Shown: positions 1 to 9,363, counted from the first letter of the stretch. The stretch is 64,000 nt of DNA from Oceanirhabdus sp942490885 (GCA_942490885.1 CALNYT010000002.1:3658001-3722000); one strand, 5' to 3'. The notes: a model not told the origin generated them from the letters alone. Made by a program: numbers and translations.

Positions 1-2
1 AT

Positions 3-1043
3 AACAATAATGACTATTGTAGCGCTGATGTAGATTATGGAAAAGTTAAGTTAAAACCTGGAAAAATATGTCCATTTTTAGATGAAAATAATTATTGTGT
101 AATCTACACTAATCTAGGAGAAGAATATCTTTCAAATGTTTGCACCGCTTTTCCTAGAATAACCAATAAAATTGATGGATATTATGAAATGTCTCTTGAT
201 ACAGCTTGCCCAGAAGCTGCAAAAATTCTTTTATTAAAAACGGATGGAATTGAGTTCAAAGAAAGTGAAGAAACTTTAGGTAAACATATTCTATCAAGTG
301 ATATTGATACTAAATCTAAAGAATTTAATGAATTACCTATAAAATACATAAAGGAAATAAGAACTTTTAGCATTAAGATAATGAAAAATCGAAAATTTGA
401 TTTAAGTGAAAGACTTTTTATGTTAGGTAATTTCTTAGATGAACTTGAAGAAGAACTTGAATATAATTTTAATGGAGTAGGTAAATTCATTAATGAATAT
501 GATATCAATTCAACTAATGATTCTTATGAAAGAAACACATTAAATTATTCTATTCAAATATCTTTTTTAAAGAAAATGATAGATGATTTAAACGTCTTTA
601 AAGAGGTAGATAGTACTTCTTTTCAAGAATATACTAAAGAACTTATAGCTGGATTTGATTTTAATGATACAAAAGATATAAATAAATATTCAGAAGCTTA
701 TAAAAAGGGATTTGATTGTTATTTTGAAGAGTTCATAAATAATAATAGCTATATTTTTGAAAATTACTTAGTAAATTTTATGTATAAGAATTTATTTCCT
801 TTTTCAGAAACAGAATCAGTATTTGACGGTTATATTATGCTTTTAATAAGATTTTCACTTATTAGATTTTATTTGACTGGTATATTTTTATTTAATAAAG
901 AGGCATCCATTGATAATGTTGTTAGATTCATACAAGTTTTTTCAAAAACTATAGAACATCACAAAACCTATTTAATTGATGTTTTAAATGACTTAAAGAA
1001 AAATGAATTTGACAATATGGAGTTTGCAAAAATAATTTTATAG
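3..1043 (+). CDS. fliB: Flagellin lysine-N-methylase (FliB-like), 5' end outside the window
   Basis: The reading frame is open from the left edge to a TAG stop, so about 346 C-terminal residues are seen and the start is missing. Near the visible N-terminus are Cys-containing motifs typical of FliB: ICPFLDENNYC, then VCTAFPR, then TACPEAA. FliB proteins methylate lysines on flagellin using S-adenosylmethionine, and the clustered Cys residues are thought to bind a metal centre. The rest is helical and poorly conserved. No flagellar gene lies downstream, so the usual motility context would have to lie to the left of the window. A hairpin terminator follows within 80 bp. Confidence 0.75.
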   Translation, partial: NNNDYCSADVDYGKVKLKPGKICPFLDENNYCVIYTNLGEEYLSNVCTAFPRITNKIDGYYEMSLDTACPEAAKILLLKTDGIEFKESEETLGKHILSSDIDTKSKEFNELPIKYIKEIRTFSIKIMKNRKFDLSERLFMLGNFLDELEEELEYNFNGVGKFINEYDINSTNDSYERNTLNYSIQISFLKKMIDDLNVFKEVDSTSFQEYTKELIAGFDFNDTKDINKYSEAYKKGFDCYFEEFINNNSYIFENYLVNFMYKNLFPFSETESVFDGYIMLLIRFSLIRFYLTGIFLFNKEASIDNVVRFIQVFSKTIEHHKTYLIDVLNDLKKNEFDNMEFAKIIL

Positions 1044-1058
1044 GTTTTACCTCTGTTG

Positions 1059-1084
1059 GGGGACTGTCACCACCCGAAATATGT
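1059..1084. repeat. 26-bp dispersed repeat, copy 1
   Basis: This 26-bp sequence (GGGGACTGTCACCACC at its start, ATGT at its end) recurs exactly at 9409-9434. Both copies lie just after the end of a transcription unit and are followed by a similar AAGGTAG run. The GACTGTCACC core resembles repeat motifs left by REP-type transposases, but no transposase is nearby. Confidence 0.6.
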
Positions 1085-1087
1085 AAA

Positions 1088-1121
1088 AAGGTAGCGATTT
1101 TCCACTACCTTGGGCTTTTTT
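1088..1121 (+). terminator. Terminator after fliB
   Basis: AAGGTAG pairs with CTACCTT across a short loop, followed by GGGCTTTTTT. This is a plausible rho-independent terminator 45 bp after the fliB stop. Confidence 0.6.
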
Positions 1122-1134
1122 AACGCCTGAAATT

Positions 1135-1300
1135 CTTAAGGTACATGAAAAAAATAAACAAGTCAGATTGCGAAGTGATTTTGATTATTTTCTAGGCACT
1201 CAATCACTTACATACTCACTGTATGTAAGTGATTGAGTAACGACGAAAAGAACCAAAAGGACGAGTAAGATGACTAGTTTATTTTTTGAATGTGCCGAAG
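1135..1300. repeat. Large palindromic element (about 166 bp)
   Basis: The core is an 18-bp perfect inverted repeat (1198-1215 with 1221-1238, loop TCACT). Pairing continues outward imperfectly for about 80 bp per arm; for example AAAATAAACAAGTCA on the left matches TGACTAGTTTATTTT on the right. It has no open reading frame. Short hairpins sit on both sides (1088-1121 and 1349-1370). It could be a MITE-like element or a long structured transcript end. Confidence 0.6.
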
Positions 1301-1348
1301 ATAGAAAACAGAGTGAAAACAATATATTGTAACTTTATCAACAAACTC

Positions 1349-1370
1349 AGGTAGTGGCTTTCCACTACCT
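1349..1370. terminator. Short perfect hairpin
   Basis: AGGTAGTGG and CCACTACCT form a 9-bp perfect stem with a CTTT loop. The flanks are A/T-rich, so it could act as a terminator, but it mainly marks the right border of the palindromic element. Confidence 0.4.
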
Positions 1371-1384
1371 TAATTAAAATCTCA

Positions 1385-1530
1385 CTACCACCTCAACACC
1401 ATATCCATTTCATCATCCCAGAAATCCTCCATATTCTCAAATCCAAGTTTGGTATATTTCTAATGATTTTTCTTGTATAGAGATTCCAATCGACGCAGCT
1501 ATCGTTGCTGAGCACCTTCTTAAATTGGTA
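1385..1530 (-). pseudogene. GNAT acetyltransferase C-terminal remnant
   Basis: On the minus strand, pieces in different frames read VDWNL and then KYTKLGFENMEDFWDDEM followed by a stop. This is the usual C-terminal pattern of GNAT N-acetyltransferases (aromatic-Thr/Lys-Leu-Gly-Phe near the end). The frame changes between pieces and no start is present, so the gene is dead. It ends just downstream of the AAA-like ATPase gene. Confidence 0.45.
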
Positions 1531-1539
1531 GGAGAAATA

Positions 1540-2925
1540 CTATACATATACCACAAATATTTCTTTTCCATTTAACTTTATGTTTTCTTGTTTATATTCT
1601 TTATTTTTATTAAAATTGTATACCACTAAATATCCTTTATCTAGCCCTTGAATCTCTAGATAATCATCCAATTGATTTAAACCTTTTTTGTGATACTCGG
1701 GTCCACGCCAGATTTTTAACTCAATAACATATTTACTTTGATTATAAGTTTTTTCAAAATCCAATTTATTATCTTCTGTAATAAAATTATTCTTATAATT
1801 ATATATAGACATTTTATCAGATTTCACTTCTAATTTTGATATTAAATAATCATATATAAACTGCTCATAGAGCCTATTATTTAGCTTTACTCTATATTCT
1901 TCCTCTTTGAAAATCCCATATATATATCCAATATTAACTATTGGATTTGCTATATTAAAACTTATTACGTTTCCATTAAGAACTATATCACTTACTAAAC
2001 TATATAAGTCCTTATTATTTTCTAAGTTTTTAATTAAATCATCAAATAATGTATTAGTTTCTCTTAATAACATCTTCACAGCTCTATCTATGTCTTCTAT
2101 TATCCAAGGTCTTCTATCTGCTCCTAAAAGATTTTCATCAATTATTTGACAAAGCCTGCTTACCAAATAAGGATATCCATTTGTATAATAATATAGTTTT
2201 TCTGATAATTCCTCTATATTCATATTTAATTTATTATAATTACTGTATTCTTTTATCATACTCTCAATTTCTTTTGGATTAAAACTCATATCTAAATTAA
2301 AGTTAACAGCTATATTCCATGGACTGTTTAGTTTAACTTCTTCATCTTTTCTAAATTTTAATTTTAGGTTCTTAATATCGTGAACACCAACTAATATTAC
2401 ACTATGGAAAGTATAATCCAACTCATCTACAGCTAATAAAAACTTATCTCTAAGTAATCCTAAAAAACTTAAAAATAGTTCATTATTACTAGCCTTATCT
2501 ACTTCATCTATTAACAAAACAACTTTTTTGTCACACCCAATAATAAAATTAGTAATAACATCTGATAAATCTTCCAAGCTTTTTATTGATACTCCTGCAT
2601 TTTCTAATTCCTTTGATTTTTCAATATTAGTAAACCTTAAAGCTTTAGAAAACTTTTTAATTAACTCTTTACCTAGCTTTTCTTCATCTTGAAACATATA
2701 ATTGGCAGTTCCTTCAAAGCTAGTTCGAATAATTAAATAGTTATTATTAAGTCTTTTAGACAGACCTGATATTATTGTAGTCTTTCCATATTGTCTTGGT
2801 CTATTTATAACAAAATAATCTCCTTTATCAACCATTTTCTCTATAATGTCTAGTTTACCGCTTATATCTACCATATAATGTTTATTAGAATTACAGGTTC
2901 CTGTAGTATTAAAACGCTTTTCCAC
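1540..2925 (-). CDS. AAA-like ATPase with PD-(D/E)XK nuclease-like C-terminus
   Basis: The 461-residue protein begins best at GTG 2925 (VEKRFNTTG), six bases after AGAGGTG; an upstream TTG adds eight residues but lacks a ribosome site. It matches the AAA-ATPase-like (DUF1703-type) family: Walker A NRPRQYGKTT near residue 40, Walker B KVVLLIDEVDKAS near residue 145, a helical middle, and a C-terminal YVIELKIWRG (ExK) in the expected place for a PD-(D/E)XK nuclease fold. The family is often multicopy in clostridia and its function is not settled. A decayed relative lies at 12597-12905. It stands alone, with no operon partner. Confidence 0.75.
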   Translation of the reverse strand: MEKRFNTTGTCNSNKHYMVDISGKLDIIEKMVDKGDYFVINRPRQYGKTTIISGLSKRLNNNYLIIRTSFEGTANYMFQDEEKLGKELIKKFSKALRFTNIEKSKELENAGVSIKSLEDLSDVITNFIIGCDKKVVLLIDEVDKASNNELFLSFLGLLRDKFLLAVDELDYTFHSVILVGVHDIKNLKLKFRKDEEVKLNSPWNIAVNFNLDMSFNPKEIESMIKEYSNYNKLNMNIEELSEKLYYYTNGYPYLVSRLCQIIDENLLGADRRPWIIEDIDRAVKMLLRETNTLFDDLIKNLENNKDLYSLVSDIVLNGNVISFNIANPIVNIGYIYGIFKEEEYRVKLNNRLYEQFIYDYLISKLEVKSDKMSIYNYKNNFITEDNKLDFEKTYNQSKYVIELKIWRGPEYHKKGLNQLDDYLEIQGLDKGYLVVYNFNKNKEYKQENIKLNGKEIFVVYV

Positions 2926-3071
2926 AATGTTCACCTCTCTTTCCCACAATATTAAACGCTCTTTTATTATTATACCCTAAATCGCAGATTCATAAAACAA
3001 GCTTTCCAAACACAAACAGCCCAACTACATAAGTAATGCTCTTTTCCTATGTCTCACTTGATTATAATTTC

Positions 3072-3269
3072 TTAATCTCCTCCATTAAGCCACAACAACC
3101 ATCCAACATCTCCATTCTTGTTCCTTACTTTCACTGGTATATTCCTTACTCTTTCTGGATGTGTCTCAAAATCAACATCAACAACCTCAAACTTTTCTCC
3201 TTGAGTTGAAACATAAATTATTCTTTCAAGATCATGTTTATAATAATCTTCATTAAACCTTATCCCCAT
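3072..3269 (-). pseudogene. Displaced C-terminal piece of the YARHG lipoprotein gene
   Basis: A 65-residue frame overlaps the end of the lipoprotein gene by 17 bp in another frame. It has no ribosome binding site before its ATG. It reads YVSTQGEKFEVV and later GDVGWLLWLNGG, which look like the two halves of an SH3-like domain. The simplest reading is that a frameshift near 3260 separated this domain from the lipoprotein. An independent small gene cannot be excluded. Confidence 0.4.
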
Positions 3270-4422
3270 TAACTATGTTTATTGCGTAACAGTTAATGTT
3301 ATATCCAAAATCCCCTTTTTCACTGAACTCTACATATATCTCTTCTTCATCACCGTCATAGTTTAAATCTTCCCTATAAGTAATAGAACTAGCTATTTTT
3401 TTATTTATGGTTTCGTTATTTTGGGAAGCGCTTGGCTCATTACTTTCGATTCCACTTTGATTCTTATCAAAGAGTTTCGTTCTTATAATTTGATCCCATA
3501 TTTCTTCTTTCTCTTGACTCCTATAGTTGTATACTGTATTGAACTCTCCATTTCCCTCTACATTTGCATAATATAAATAGCCATTATCCGCAATTAAAAC
3601 ATTGTTCCCAAAATGATGAATTGTATCAAGTTTCTCTATCTTTCCATTACTATATTTATAAATATCAGTGGTGCAAACTATATCTGTTCCAGCTGCTGTT
3701 ATTAATACCTCAACAGAATCATCACTTTCATCTATATCAGTTAATCCCACAAACACACCATCGTTCCAATCACTCTTATATTCAAGACTGTTTTCTTTTC
3801 CATTAAGGATAAGCTTTATTGGATTATTAGTCATTCCCTCTCCACTGTATGGTGGTGAATAAATGGATAAATTAAACTTCTCCCCTCCGCCATTAAACTC
3901 AAATTCTTTATTTACAAATAATCTTATATCACGTGAGTTCTTTAAATCATGAACATATGACTTTTCCTGCAGCATTATTCTCTTTATATTATTGCTATCT
4001 AAATCGGAAAATTTATCTTCTACTTCCTTCCCGCAAGGTTCATACCAAGTATATTTTGAAAAATAATCCTTCAAATACTTTGTTGAAAAATCATATCCCT
4101 TGGATGCAAATATGGAATTTCTAAGGAGTGATAATTCTGATAGTGACAGTTTTTCTAGATATGAATCCTCAATTATTTTATTTAGATTGATTATCTCTTC
4201 ATTAATATTTATATCTATGCTACTTTCTTTACTACTCTTGTTATTCCCATCTGATGACTTATCATTTTCGTCACTCTTATTATTTTCCTGATTTTCTGTC
4301 TTTGTCACAACCTCTGTATTCTGCTTTTGATTCTTTTCAACTTTCTTTTCTGTATCGCTGCATCCACTTATTAGTACTCCTATAATAATAGATACAGCAA
4401 TAATTATTCTCTTAGATTTCAT
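3253..4422 (-). CDS. YARHG-domain lipoprotein
   Basis: The start at 4422 (MKSKRIIIAV) follows GGAGGG at ideal spacing; the ATG at 4434 has no such site. The protein (389 residues) has a lipoprotein signal with lipobox LISGC, then a low-complexity Lys/Asn/Ser/Asp linker, then a YARHG domain (LRNSIFASKGYDF, with the usual aromatic and Arg/Gly positions). A beta-rich region and a calcium-type LNYDGDEEE motif follow. It is expected on the outer face of the membrane. The C-terminus may be truncated by a frameshift that leaves an SH3-like piece downstream. Confidence 0.65.
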   Translation of the reverse strand: MKSKRIIIAVSIIIGVLISGCSDTEKKVEKNQKQNTEVVTKTENQENNKSDENDKSSDGNNKSSKESSIDININEEIINLNKIIEDSYLEKLSLSELSLLRNSIFASKGYDFSTKYLKDYFSKYTWYEPCGKEVEDKFSDLDSNNIKRIMLQEKSYVHDLKNSRDIRLFVNKEFEFNGGGEKFNLSIYSPPYSGEGMTNNPIKLILNGKENSLEYKSDWNDGVFVGLTDIDESDDSVEVLITAAGTDIVCTTDIYKYSNGKIEKLDTIHHFGNNVLIADNGYLYYANVEGNGEFNTVYNYRSQEKEEIWDQIIRTKLFDKNQSGIESNEPSASQNNETINKKIASSITYREDLNYDGDEEEIYVEFSEKGDFGYNINCYAINIVNGDKV

Positions 4423-4595
4423 TGAACCCTCCATTTAAAATTAATTTATATTTTTTGTCCTCATAATGTCCTTAACAAATTTTTCTTTTCTAATATACTT
4501 AAAAAGTCTGATTAAGTTTTTACTTTTTCCTCTATATTGATTTTAACACATTTTTATACAATTAACCCTTAAAATTATAAATCCTGCCCATTCAC

Positions 4596-4860
4596 CTATA
4601 AATCAAGTCTACAAACCTGATCTCCATCTTCATCAATCTCTCCAGTATCAACAAATCCTAATGATTCATAAAGCGAATAAGCTCTTCTGGATCAACAATT
4701 TGATATACTGCCATAATAAATCCAACCCCCAGCTCAATCTCCGCTCCAATTCTGGTAAATCATCTATATCTATCTCTTTTCCAAAAATTCTTGGGAAATC
4801 AATCTCTCCATTACAGGTTATTTTTCTTACTTTTATCTTAAAAAAACATATAATAACATT
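4596..4860 (-). pseudogene. Second GNAT acetyltransferase remnant
   Basis: The minus strand reads RAYSLYESLGFVDTGEIDED and then a short tail ending in a stop, a clear GNAT C-terminus. The upstream coding sequence (IVDPEE) is in another frame and earlier parts are broken by stops. No functional product is expected. The remnant fills most of the gap upstream of the hydrogenase operon. Confidence 0.5.
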
Positions 4861-4943
4861 CAATATTAACTATTAATTTTGCAAGTTATAATTCAACTAT
4901 CATATAAAATAATTTTTTTTATTCTTTTGAATTGATTTTCTTA

Positions 4944-4970
4944 TTGCAATATTTAAACTATTGTTATAAT
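4944..4970 (+). promoter_or_regulatory. Likely promoter of the hydrogenase operon
   Basis: TATAAT at 4965-4970 is a perfect -10 box. The -35 is weak: TTGCAA (15-bp spacer) or TTATTG (18-bp spacer). TTGTTA and TAACAA half-sites flank the -10 region but are too far apart for a typical Rex operator, so redox control by Rex is only a guess. Confidence 0.45.
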
Positions 4971-5016
4971 ATATACCTGTGATAATCTTTTAACAATGTT
5001 TATAGGAGGAATTATA

Positions 5017-5493
5017 ATGAATACGCCATTTGATTATAGTAAGTTGGATAATATATTAAAAAATCATGAATTTAAATCTAGTAACATTATTGCAATATTG
5101 CAGGATACGCAAGAAATCTATAGGTATTTACCTAAAGAAATATTTTCATATCTCTCGGAAAAACTTGGAATGAGCAGAGCTAAAATATATAGTGTAGCAA
5201 CTTTTTATGAAAATTTTTCTTTAGAACCTAAAGGCAAGTATGTAATAAAAATCTGTGATGGTACAGCTTGTCATGTAAGAAAGTCTATTCCTATATTGGA
5301 CAAACTAAGAAGAGAATTAGGGCTTTCTGAATCTAAGATTACTACTGATGATTTAATGTTTACTGTAGAAACAGTTTCATGTCTTGGTGCATGTGGACTT
5401 GCTCCTGTTATAACTGTTAACGAGAAAGTATATGGTGCTATGACTCCAGAAAAAGTAATTGAGCTTTTAAACACACTTAAGGAGGAAATATAA
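5017..5493 (+). CDS. hydC: Bifurcating [FeFe]-hydrogenase, NuoE-like subunit HydC
   Basis: The start at 5017 follows AGGAGG; an in-frame ATG at 4996 lies upstream of that site. The 158-residue product is a thioredoxin-like [2Fe-2S] protein of the NuoE/HoxE family with ligand motifs CDGTACH and CLGACG in the C-terminal half and a helical N-terminal domain (FDYSKLDNIL, YLPKEIFSYL). In HydABC enzymes this subunit passes electrons within a complex that couples NADH and reduced ferredoxin oxidation to H2 formation. It is the first gene of a tight four-gene operon and ends one base before hydB starts. Confidence 0.88.
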   Translation: MNTPFDYSKLDNILKNHEFKSSNIIAILQDTQEIYRYLPKEIFSYLSEKLGMSRAKIYSVATFYENFSLEPKGKYVIKICDGTACHVRKSIPILDKLRRELGLSESKITTDDLMFTVETVSCLGACGLAPVITVNEKVYGAMTPEKVIELLNTLKEEI

Positions 5494-5494
5494 C

Positions 5495-7369
5495 ATGCTT
5501 CTTAATAGAAATGATTTAATTAATATTAGAAATGAGTATAAGGCTAGTCTTGAAATGCAACACAAGAAAATTCTTATATGTGCTGGTACTGGTTGCGTTG
5601 CCGGTGGTGCTTTAGATATTTATGATGAACTTGTAAGATTAATGAAAGATAAGGGTATTAATTGCGAAGTAAGTCTTGAAAAGGAATCACATGATGAATC
5701 AGTTGGAATTAAAAAAAGTGGTTGTCATGGATTCTGTGAAATGGGTCCCCTTGTAAGAATTGAACCTTGGGGATATTTATACATAAAAGTAAAACCTGAA
5801 GATTGTGAGGAAATCATAGAAAAAACTATACTCAATAATGAGTGTGTTGATAGACTTGCATATAAAAAGGATGGTGAAATATTTAGATCACAAGAGGACA
5901 TACCTTTTTATAAAAAGCAAACTAGACTTGCACTTGAACATTGTGGACATATTGATGCAACTTCAATTGAAGAATACATAGCTCTAGGCGGATATAGTGC
6001 ACTTGAAAAAGCATTATTTGATATAGATTCTGATGATATCATTAAGCAAATAGAAGAATCTAATTTAAGAGGACGAGGCGGCGGTGGATTTGCTACAGGT
6101 CGTAAATGGGCTCAAGTAAAACGTTATCCATCAGATAGCAAATATATTGTTTGTAATGGTGACGAAGGTGATCCAGGTGCCTTCATGGATAGAAGTATAA
6201 TGGAGGGTGACCCTCATAGAGTACTTGAGGGAATGATGATAGCAGCTATTGCCTGTGGAGCGCAAGAAGGATATCTTTATGTGCGTGCAGAGTACCCTCT
6301 TGCGGTAAATAGACTTACTAACGCTATTAATCAAGCAAGAGCATTAGGAATTATAGGTAAAAATATTCTTGGAACAAACTTTAGCTTTGACTTTAAGATT
6401 AACAGAGGAGCAGGTGCTTTTGTATGCGGTGAGGGAAGTGCTCTTACAGCTTCTATTGAAGGTAGAAGAGGTATGCCAAGAGTAAAACCTCCAAGAACAG
6501 TAGAACAAGGACTTTTTGGTAAGCCAACAGTTCTTAATAATGTTGAAACCTTTGCTAATGTACCTCCAATTATATCTAAAGGTGCTGAATGGTATAAAAC
6601 AATTGGACCTGTAACTTCTCCAGGAACAAAAGCTTTTGCATTAACAGGTAATATTGAAAATACTGGACTTATTGAGGTACCAATGGGTACAACCTTAAGA
6701 GAAGTAATATTCGATATAGGTGGCGGAATTAGAGATGGTAAAAAGTTTAAGGCTGTACAAATAGGTGGTCCATCTGGTGGATGTCTTACACCAAAAGATC
6801 TTGATTTACCACTAGATTTTGATTCGTTAAAAAAAGTAGGAGCAATGATAGGCTCTGGTGGTCTTGTAGTAATGGATGAAGATACCTGTATGGTTGAGGT
6901 TGCCAGATTCTTTATGAATTTTACACAAAACGAATCTTGTGGTAAGTGTGTTCCTTGTCGTGAAGGTACTAAAAGAATGCTTGAAATTCTTGAAGGTATT
7001 GTTGAGGGAAAAGGTAAGCTTTCCGATATAGATATGCTACTAGAACTTGCAGATACTATAACCTCAACAGCTCTATGTGGTCTTGGAAAAACAGCCGCAT
7101 TGCCAGTTGTAAGTACTATTGAAAATTTCCGTGAAGAGTATGAAACTCATATTATTCAAAAGAAATGTCCATCAAAAACTTGTGTAAAACTTAAGACTAT
7201 ATTTATTGAAGAAGAACTTTGTAAAGGATGCTCAAAATGTTCAAGAATTTGTCCCGTAGGAGCAATTTCAGGCAAAATTAAGCAACCTTATACGATTGAT
7301 AACGATAAGTGCATTAAATGTGGTGCCTGTATTGAAGCTTGTGCATTTAAAGCTATAAAGGAGGATTAA
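5495..7369 (+). CDS. hydB: Bifurcating [FeFe]-hydrogenase, NuoF-like subunit HydB
   Basis: The 624-residue protein starts at ATG after GGAGGA. Domains in order: N-terminal thioredoxin-like [2Fe-2S] domain (CAGTGC, CHGFCEMG); FMN/NADH-binding NuoF core (GRGGGGFATGRKW near residue 195, then NGDEGDPGAFMDRS); SLBB region; NuoF-type [4Fe-4S] site ESCGKCVPCREG near residue 485; and two C-terminal ferredoxin-type clusters (CKGCSKCSRICP, CIKCGACIEAC). This is the complete architecture of the flavin subunit of Thermotoga-type electron-bifurcating hydrogenases, where NAD(H) is handled. No defect is visible. It is four bases upstream of hydA. Confidence 0.92.
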   Translation: MLLNRNDLINIRNEYKASLEMQHKKILICAGTGCVAGGALDIYDELVRLMKDKGINCEVSLEKESHDESVGIKKSGCHGFCEMGPLVRIEPWGYLYIKVKPEDCEEIIEKTILNNECVDRLAYKKDGEIFRSQEDIPFYKKQTRLALEHCGHIDATSIEEYIALGGYSALEKALFDIDSDDIIKQIEESNLRGRGGGGFATGRKWAQVKRYPSDSKYIVCNGDEGDPGAFMDRSIMEGDPHRVLEGMMIAAIACGAQEGYLYVRAEYPLAVNRLTNAINQARALGIIGKNILGTNFSFDFKINRGAGAFVCGEGSALTASIEGRRGMPRVKPPRTVEQGLFGKPTVLNNVETFANVPPIISKGAEWYKTIGPVTSPGTKAFALTGNIENTGLIEVPMGTTLREVIFDIGGGIRDGKKFKAVQIGGPSGGCLTPKDLDLPLDFDSLKKVGAMIGSGGLVVMDEDTCMVEVARFFMNFTQNESCGKCVPCREGTKRMLEILEGIVEGKGKLSDIDMLLELADTITSTALCGLGKTAALPVVSTIENFREEYETHIIQKKCPSKTCVKLKTIFIEEELCKGCSKCSRICPVGAISGKIKQPYTIDNDKCIKCGACIEACAFKAIKED

Positions 7370-7373
7370 GACA

Positions 7374-9062
7374 ATGAATAGAGAGTTTATGCTTATAGAT
7401 AATATACCTGTGGAGATAAATGGAGAAAAAAACATTCTTGAATTAGTTAGAAAAGCGGGTATAGATTTACCTACATTTTGTTATTATTCAGAGCTTTCAG
7501 TTTATGGTGCTTGTCGTATGTGTATGGTAGAAAACAAATGGGGCGGAATGGATGCCGCATGTTCTACTCCTCCTAAAGCTGGTATGGAAGTATATACCAA
7601 CACTCCAAGACTTAGAAAATACAGAAAAATGAATCTTGAATTACTGCTTTCACATCACTGTAGAGATTGTACTACTTGTGAAAAAAATGGTCATTGCAAA
7701 TTACAAGATTTAGCACAACGTTTCGGAATTAAACAAGTAAGATTTAACAATACTTCTAAAGATAACCAAATAGATAATTCATCTGCATGTATCGTAAGAG
7801 ATAAAAGCAAGTGTATTTTATGTGGTGATTGCGTAAGAGTGTGTGAAGAAGTACAAAATATTGGAGCTATTGATTTTGTTGAAAGAGGTTCAAAAATGAC
7901 TGTAACTACTGCTTTTGATGAACCTATAATAGAATCAAATTGTGTTGGCTGTGGTCAATGTGCAGCTGTATGCCCTACTGGTGCTATTGTTGTTAAGAAT
8001 GATACTGCTAACCTTTGGGCTGATCTTAGCGCTAAGGATACAAAGGTTGTAGTTCAGATTGCCCCTGCTGTACGTGTAGGTATTAGTGAAGAACTGGGAC
8101 ATACAGATGGTGAAAATGTAATGGGTAAAATAGTAAGTGCTCTTAGAAAATTAGGATTTGATGAAGTTTTTGATACTACTACAGGAGCTGATCTTACAGT
8201 TTTAGAAGAAACTAGAGAATTTCTTTCAAGACTTGAGAAAAATGAAAAGTTACCTCTATTTACATCTTGCTGCCCTGCTTGGGTAAACTATGTAGAAAAT
8301 ACTCATCCAAACTTAATTCAAAATGTTTCTACTTGTCGTTCACCTATGCAAATGTTTTCTGCTGTGTTAAAGGAACACTACAAACACTCTAATAAAAGAG
8401 TTGTTTCTGTAGCAATTATGCCTTGTACAGCAAAAAAATCTGAAGCTAAAAGGGATGAATTTATAGAGGACGGGGTTCCTAATGTAGATTATGTAATAAC
8501 TACACAAGAGCTTATCCAAATGATAAAAGAATCAGGAATTGTATTCTCAGAATTAGAGCCTGAATCAGTTGATATGCCATTTGGTATTAGTAGTGGAGCT
8601 GGTGTTATATTCGGAGTAACAGGCGGAGTTACAGAAGCTGTTATACGTAGAGTTTTAGATGATAAATCCACATCCACATTACGTTCTCTTGCTTTTAATG
8701 GCGTGAGAGGTATGGAAGGTGTTAAGGAATCCAGTATTACTGTAGATAACCGTGAAATAAAGGTAGCAGTGGTTAGTGGCCTTAAAAATGCAGATGATCT
8801 TATAAAAAGAATGCAAAGTGGTGAAGTTCATTATGATTTCATTGAAGTTATGGCATGCCCAGGGGGATGTATCTGTGGCGCGGGACAACCATTCACAAAA
8901 TTAGAGGGCAAATTAAAACGTAGTGCTGGACTATATGAAGCAGATAGAATGAGCAGTATAAAGCGTTCAGAGGAAAATCCAGTAATGATGTCCTTGTATT
9001 CAGGCTTGTTAAAAGGTAAAGTTCACAAGCTATTACATGTAAACTATACAGAAAAGGAGTAA
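7374..9062 (+). CDS. hydA: [FeFe]-hydrogenase catalytic subunit HydA
   Basis: The 562-residue protein has all modules of a bifurcating [FeFe]-hydrogenase: N-terminal [2Fe-2S] domain (CRMCMVE), a His/Cys [4Fe-4S] site (HCRDCTTCEKNGHC), two ferredoxin clusters (CILCGDCVRVCEE, CVGCGQCAAVCP), and the H-cluster motifs L1 TSCCPAW near residue 297, L2 MPCTAKKSE and L3 MACPGGCICGAGQP near residue 493. The first L3 half matches the family; the second has CICGAGQP where many family members have an INGGGQP-like stretch. It makes or uses H2 in the cytoplasm together with HydB and HydC. Confidence 0.93.
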   Translation: MNREFMLIDNIPVEINGEKNILELVRKAGIDLPTFCYYSELSVYGACRMCMVENKWGGMDAACSTPPKAGMEVYTNTPRLRKYRKMNLELLLSHHCRDCTTCEKNGHCKLQDLAQRFGIKQVRFNNTSKDNQIDNSSACIVRDKSKCILCGDCVRVCEEVQNIGAIDFVERGSKMTVTTAFDEPIIESNCVGCGQCAAVCPTGAIVVKNDTANLWADLSAKDTKVVVQIAPAVRVGISEELGHTDGENVMGKIVSALRKLGFDEVFDTTTGADLTVLEETREFLSRLEKNEKLPLFTSCCPAWVNYVENTHPNLIQNVSTCRSPMQMFSAVLKEHYKHSNKRVVSVAIMPCTAKKSEAKRDEFIEDGVPNVDYVITTQELIQMIKESGIVFSELEPESVDMPFGISSGAGVIFGVTGGVTEAVIRRVLDDKSTSTLRSLAFNGVRGMEGVKESSITVDNREIKVAVVSGLKNADDLIKRMQSGEVHYDFIEVMACPGGCICGAGQPFTKLEGKLKRSAGLYEADRMSSIKRSEENPVMMSLYSGLLKGKVHKLLHVNYTEKE

Positions 9063-9067
9063 TTATT

Positions 9068-9319
9068 GTGATAAATTTAAGTGTTTGTGTAGGCAGTGCA
9101 TGCCATATTAAAGGTTCTTATAATGTTATTAATACCTTCCAGCAAATTATTGAGGAGCGTAACCTTTCAGATAAAGTAGAGTTAAAAGCAGTTTTTTGCT
9201 TAGGTCACTGTACAGAAGGAGTATCTGTACAAATAGATGACAGTGAAGTTTATAGTGTTTCAGGATTAACAGCAAATAAGTTTTTTGAAACAGAGGTGCT
9301 ACCTAAATTAGATTTGTAG
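9068..9319 (+). CDS. Small thioredoxin-like [2Fe-2S] ferredoxin
   Basis: The 83-residue protein starts at GTG 9068; its AAGGAG site overlaps the end of hydA, which argues for translational coupling. Four Cys in CVGSAC and CLGHC fit the thioredoxin-like [2Fe-2S] fold, like the N-terminal domain of HydB. Similar small proteins accompany hydrogenase and NADH-dependent operons and probably carry electrons or help assembly. It is the last gene before a strong hairpin. Confidence 0.75.
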   Translation: MINLSVCVGSACHIKGSYNVINTFQQIIEERNLSDKVELKAVFCLGHCTEGVSVQIDDSEVYSVSGLTANKFFETEVLPKLDL

Positions 9320-9363
9320 AATTTTACTATTAAATTAGGTGTATGAAAATAAATAACAAATCA

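Noticed and set aside
4941..5016. Rex operator before hydC
   Set aside because: TTGTTA and TAACAA half-sites exist but their spacing does not fit a Rex site.
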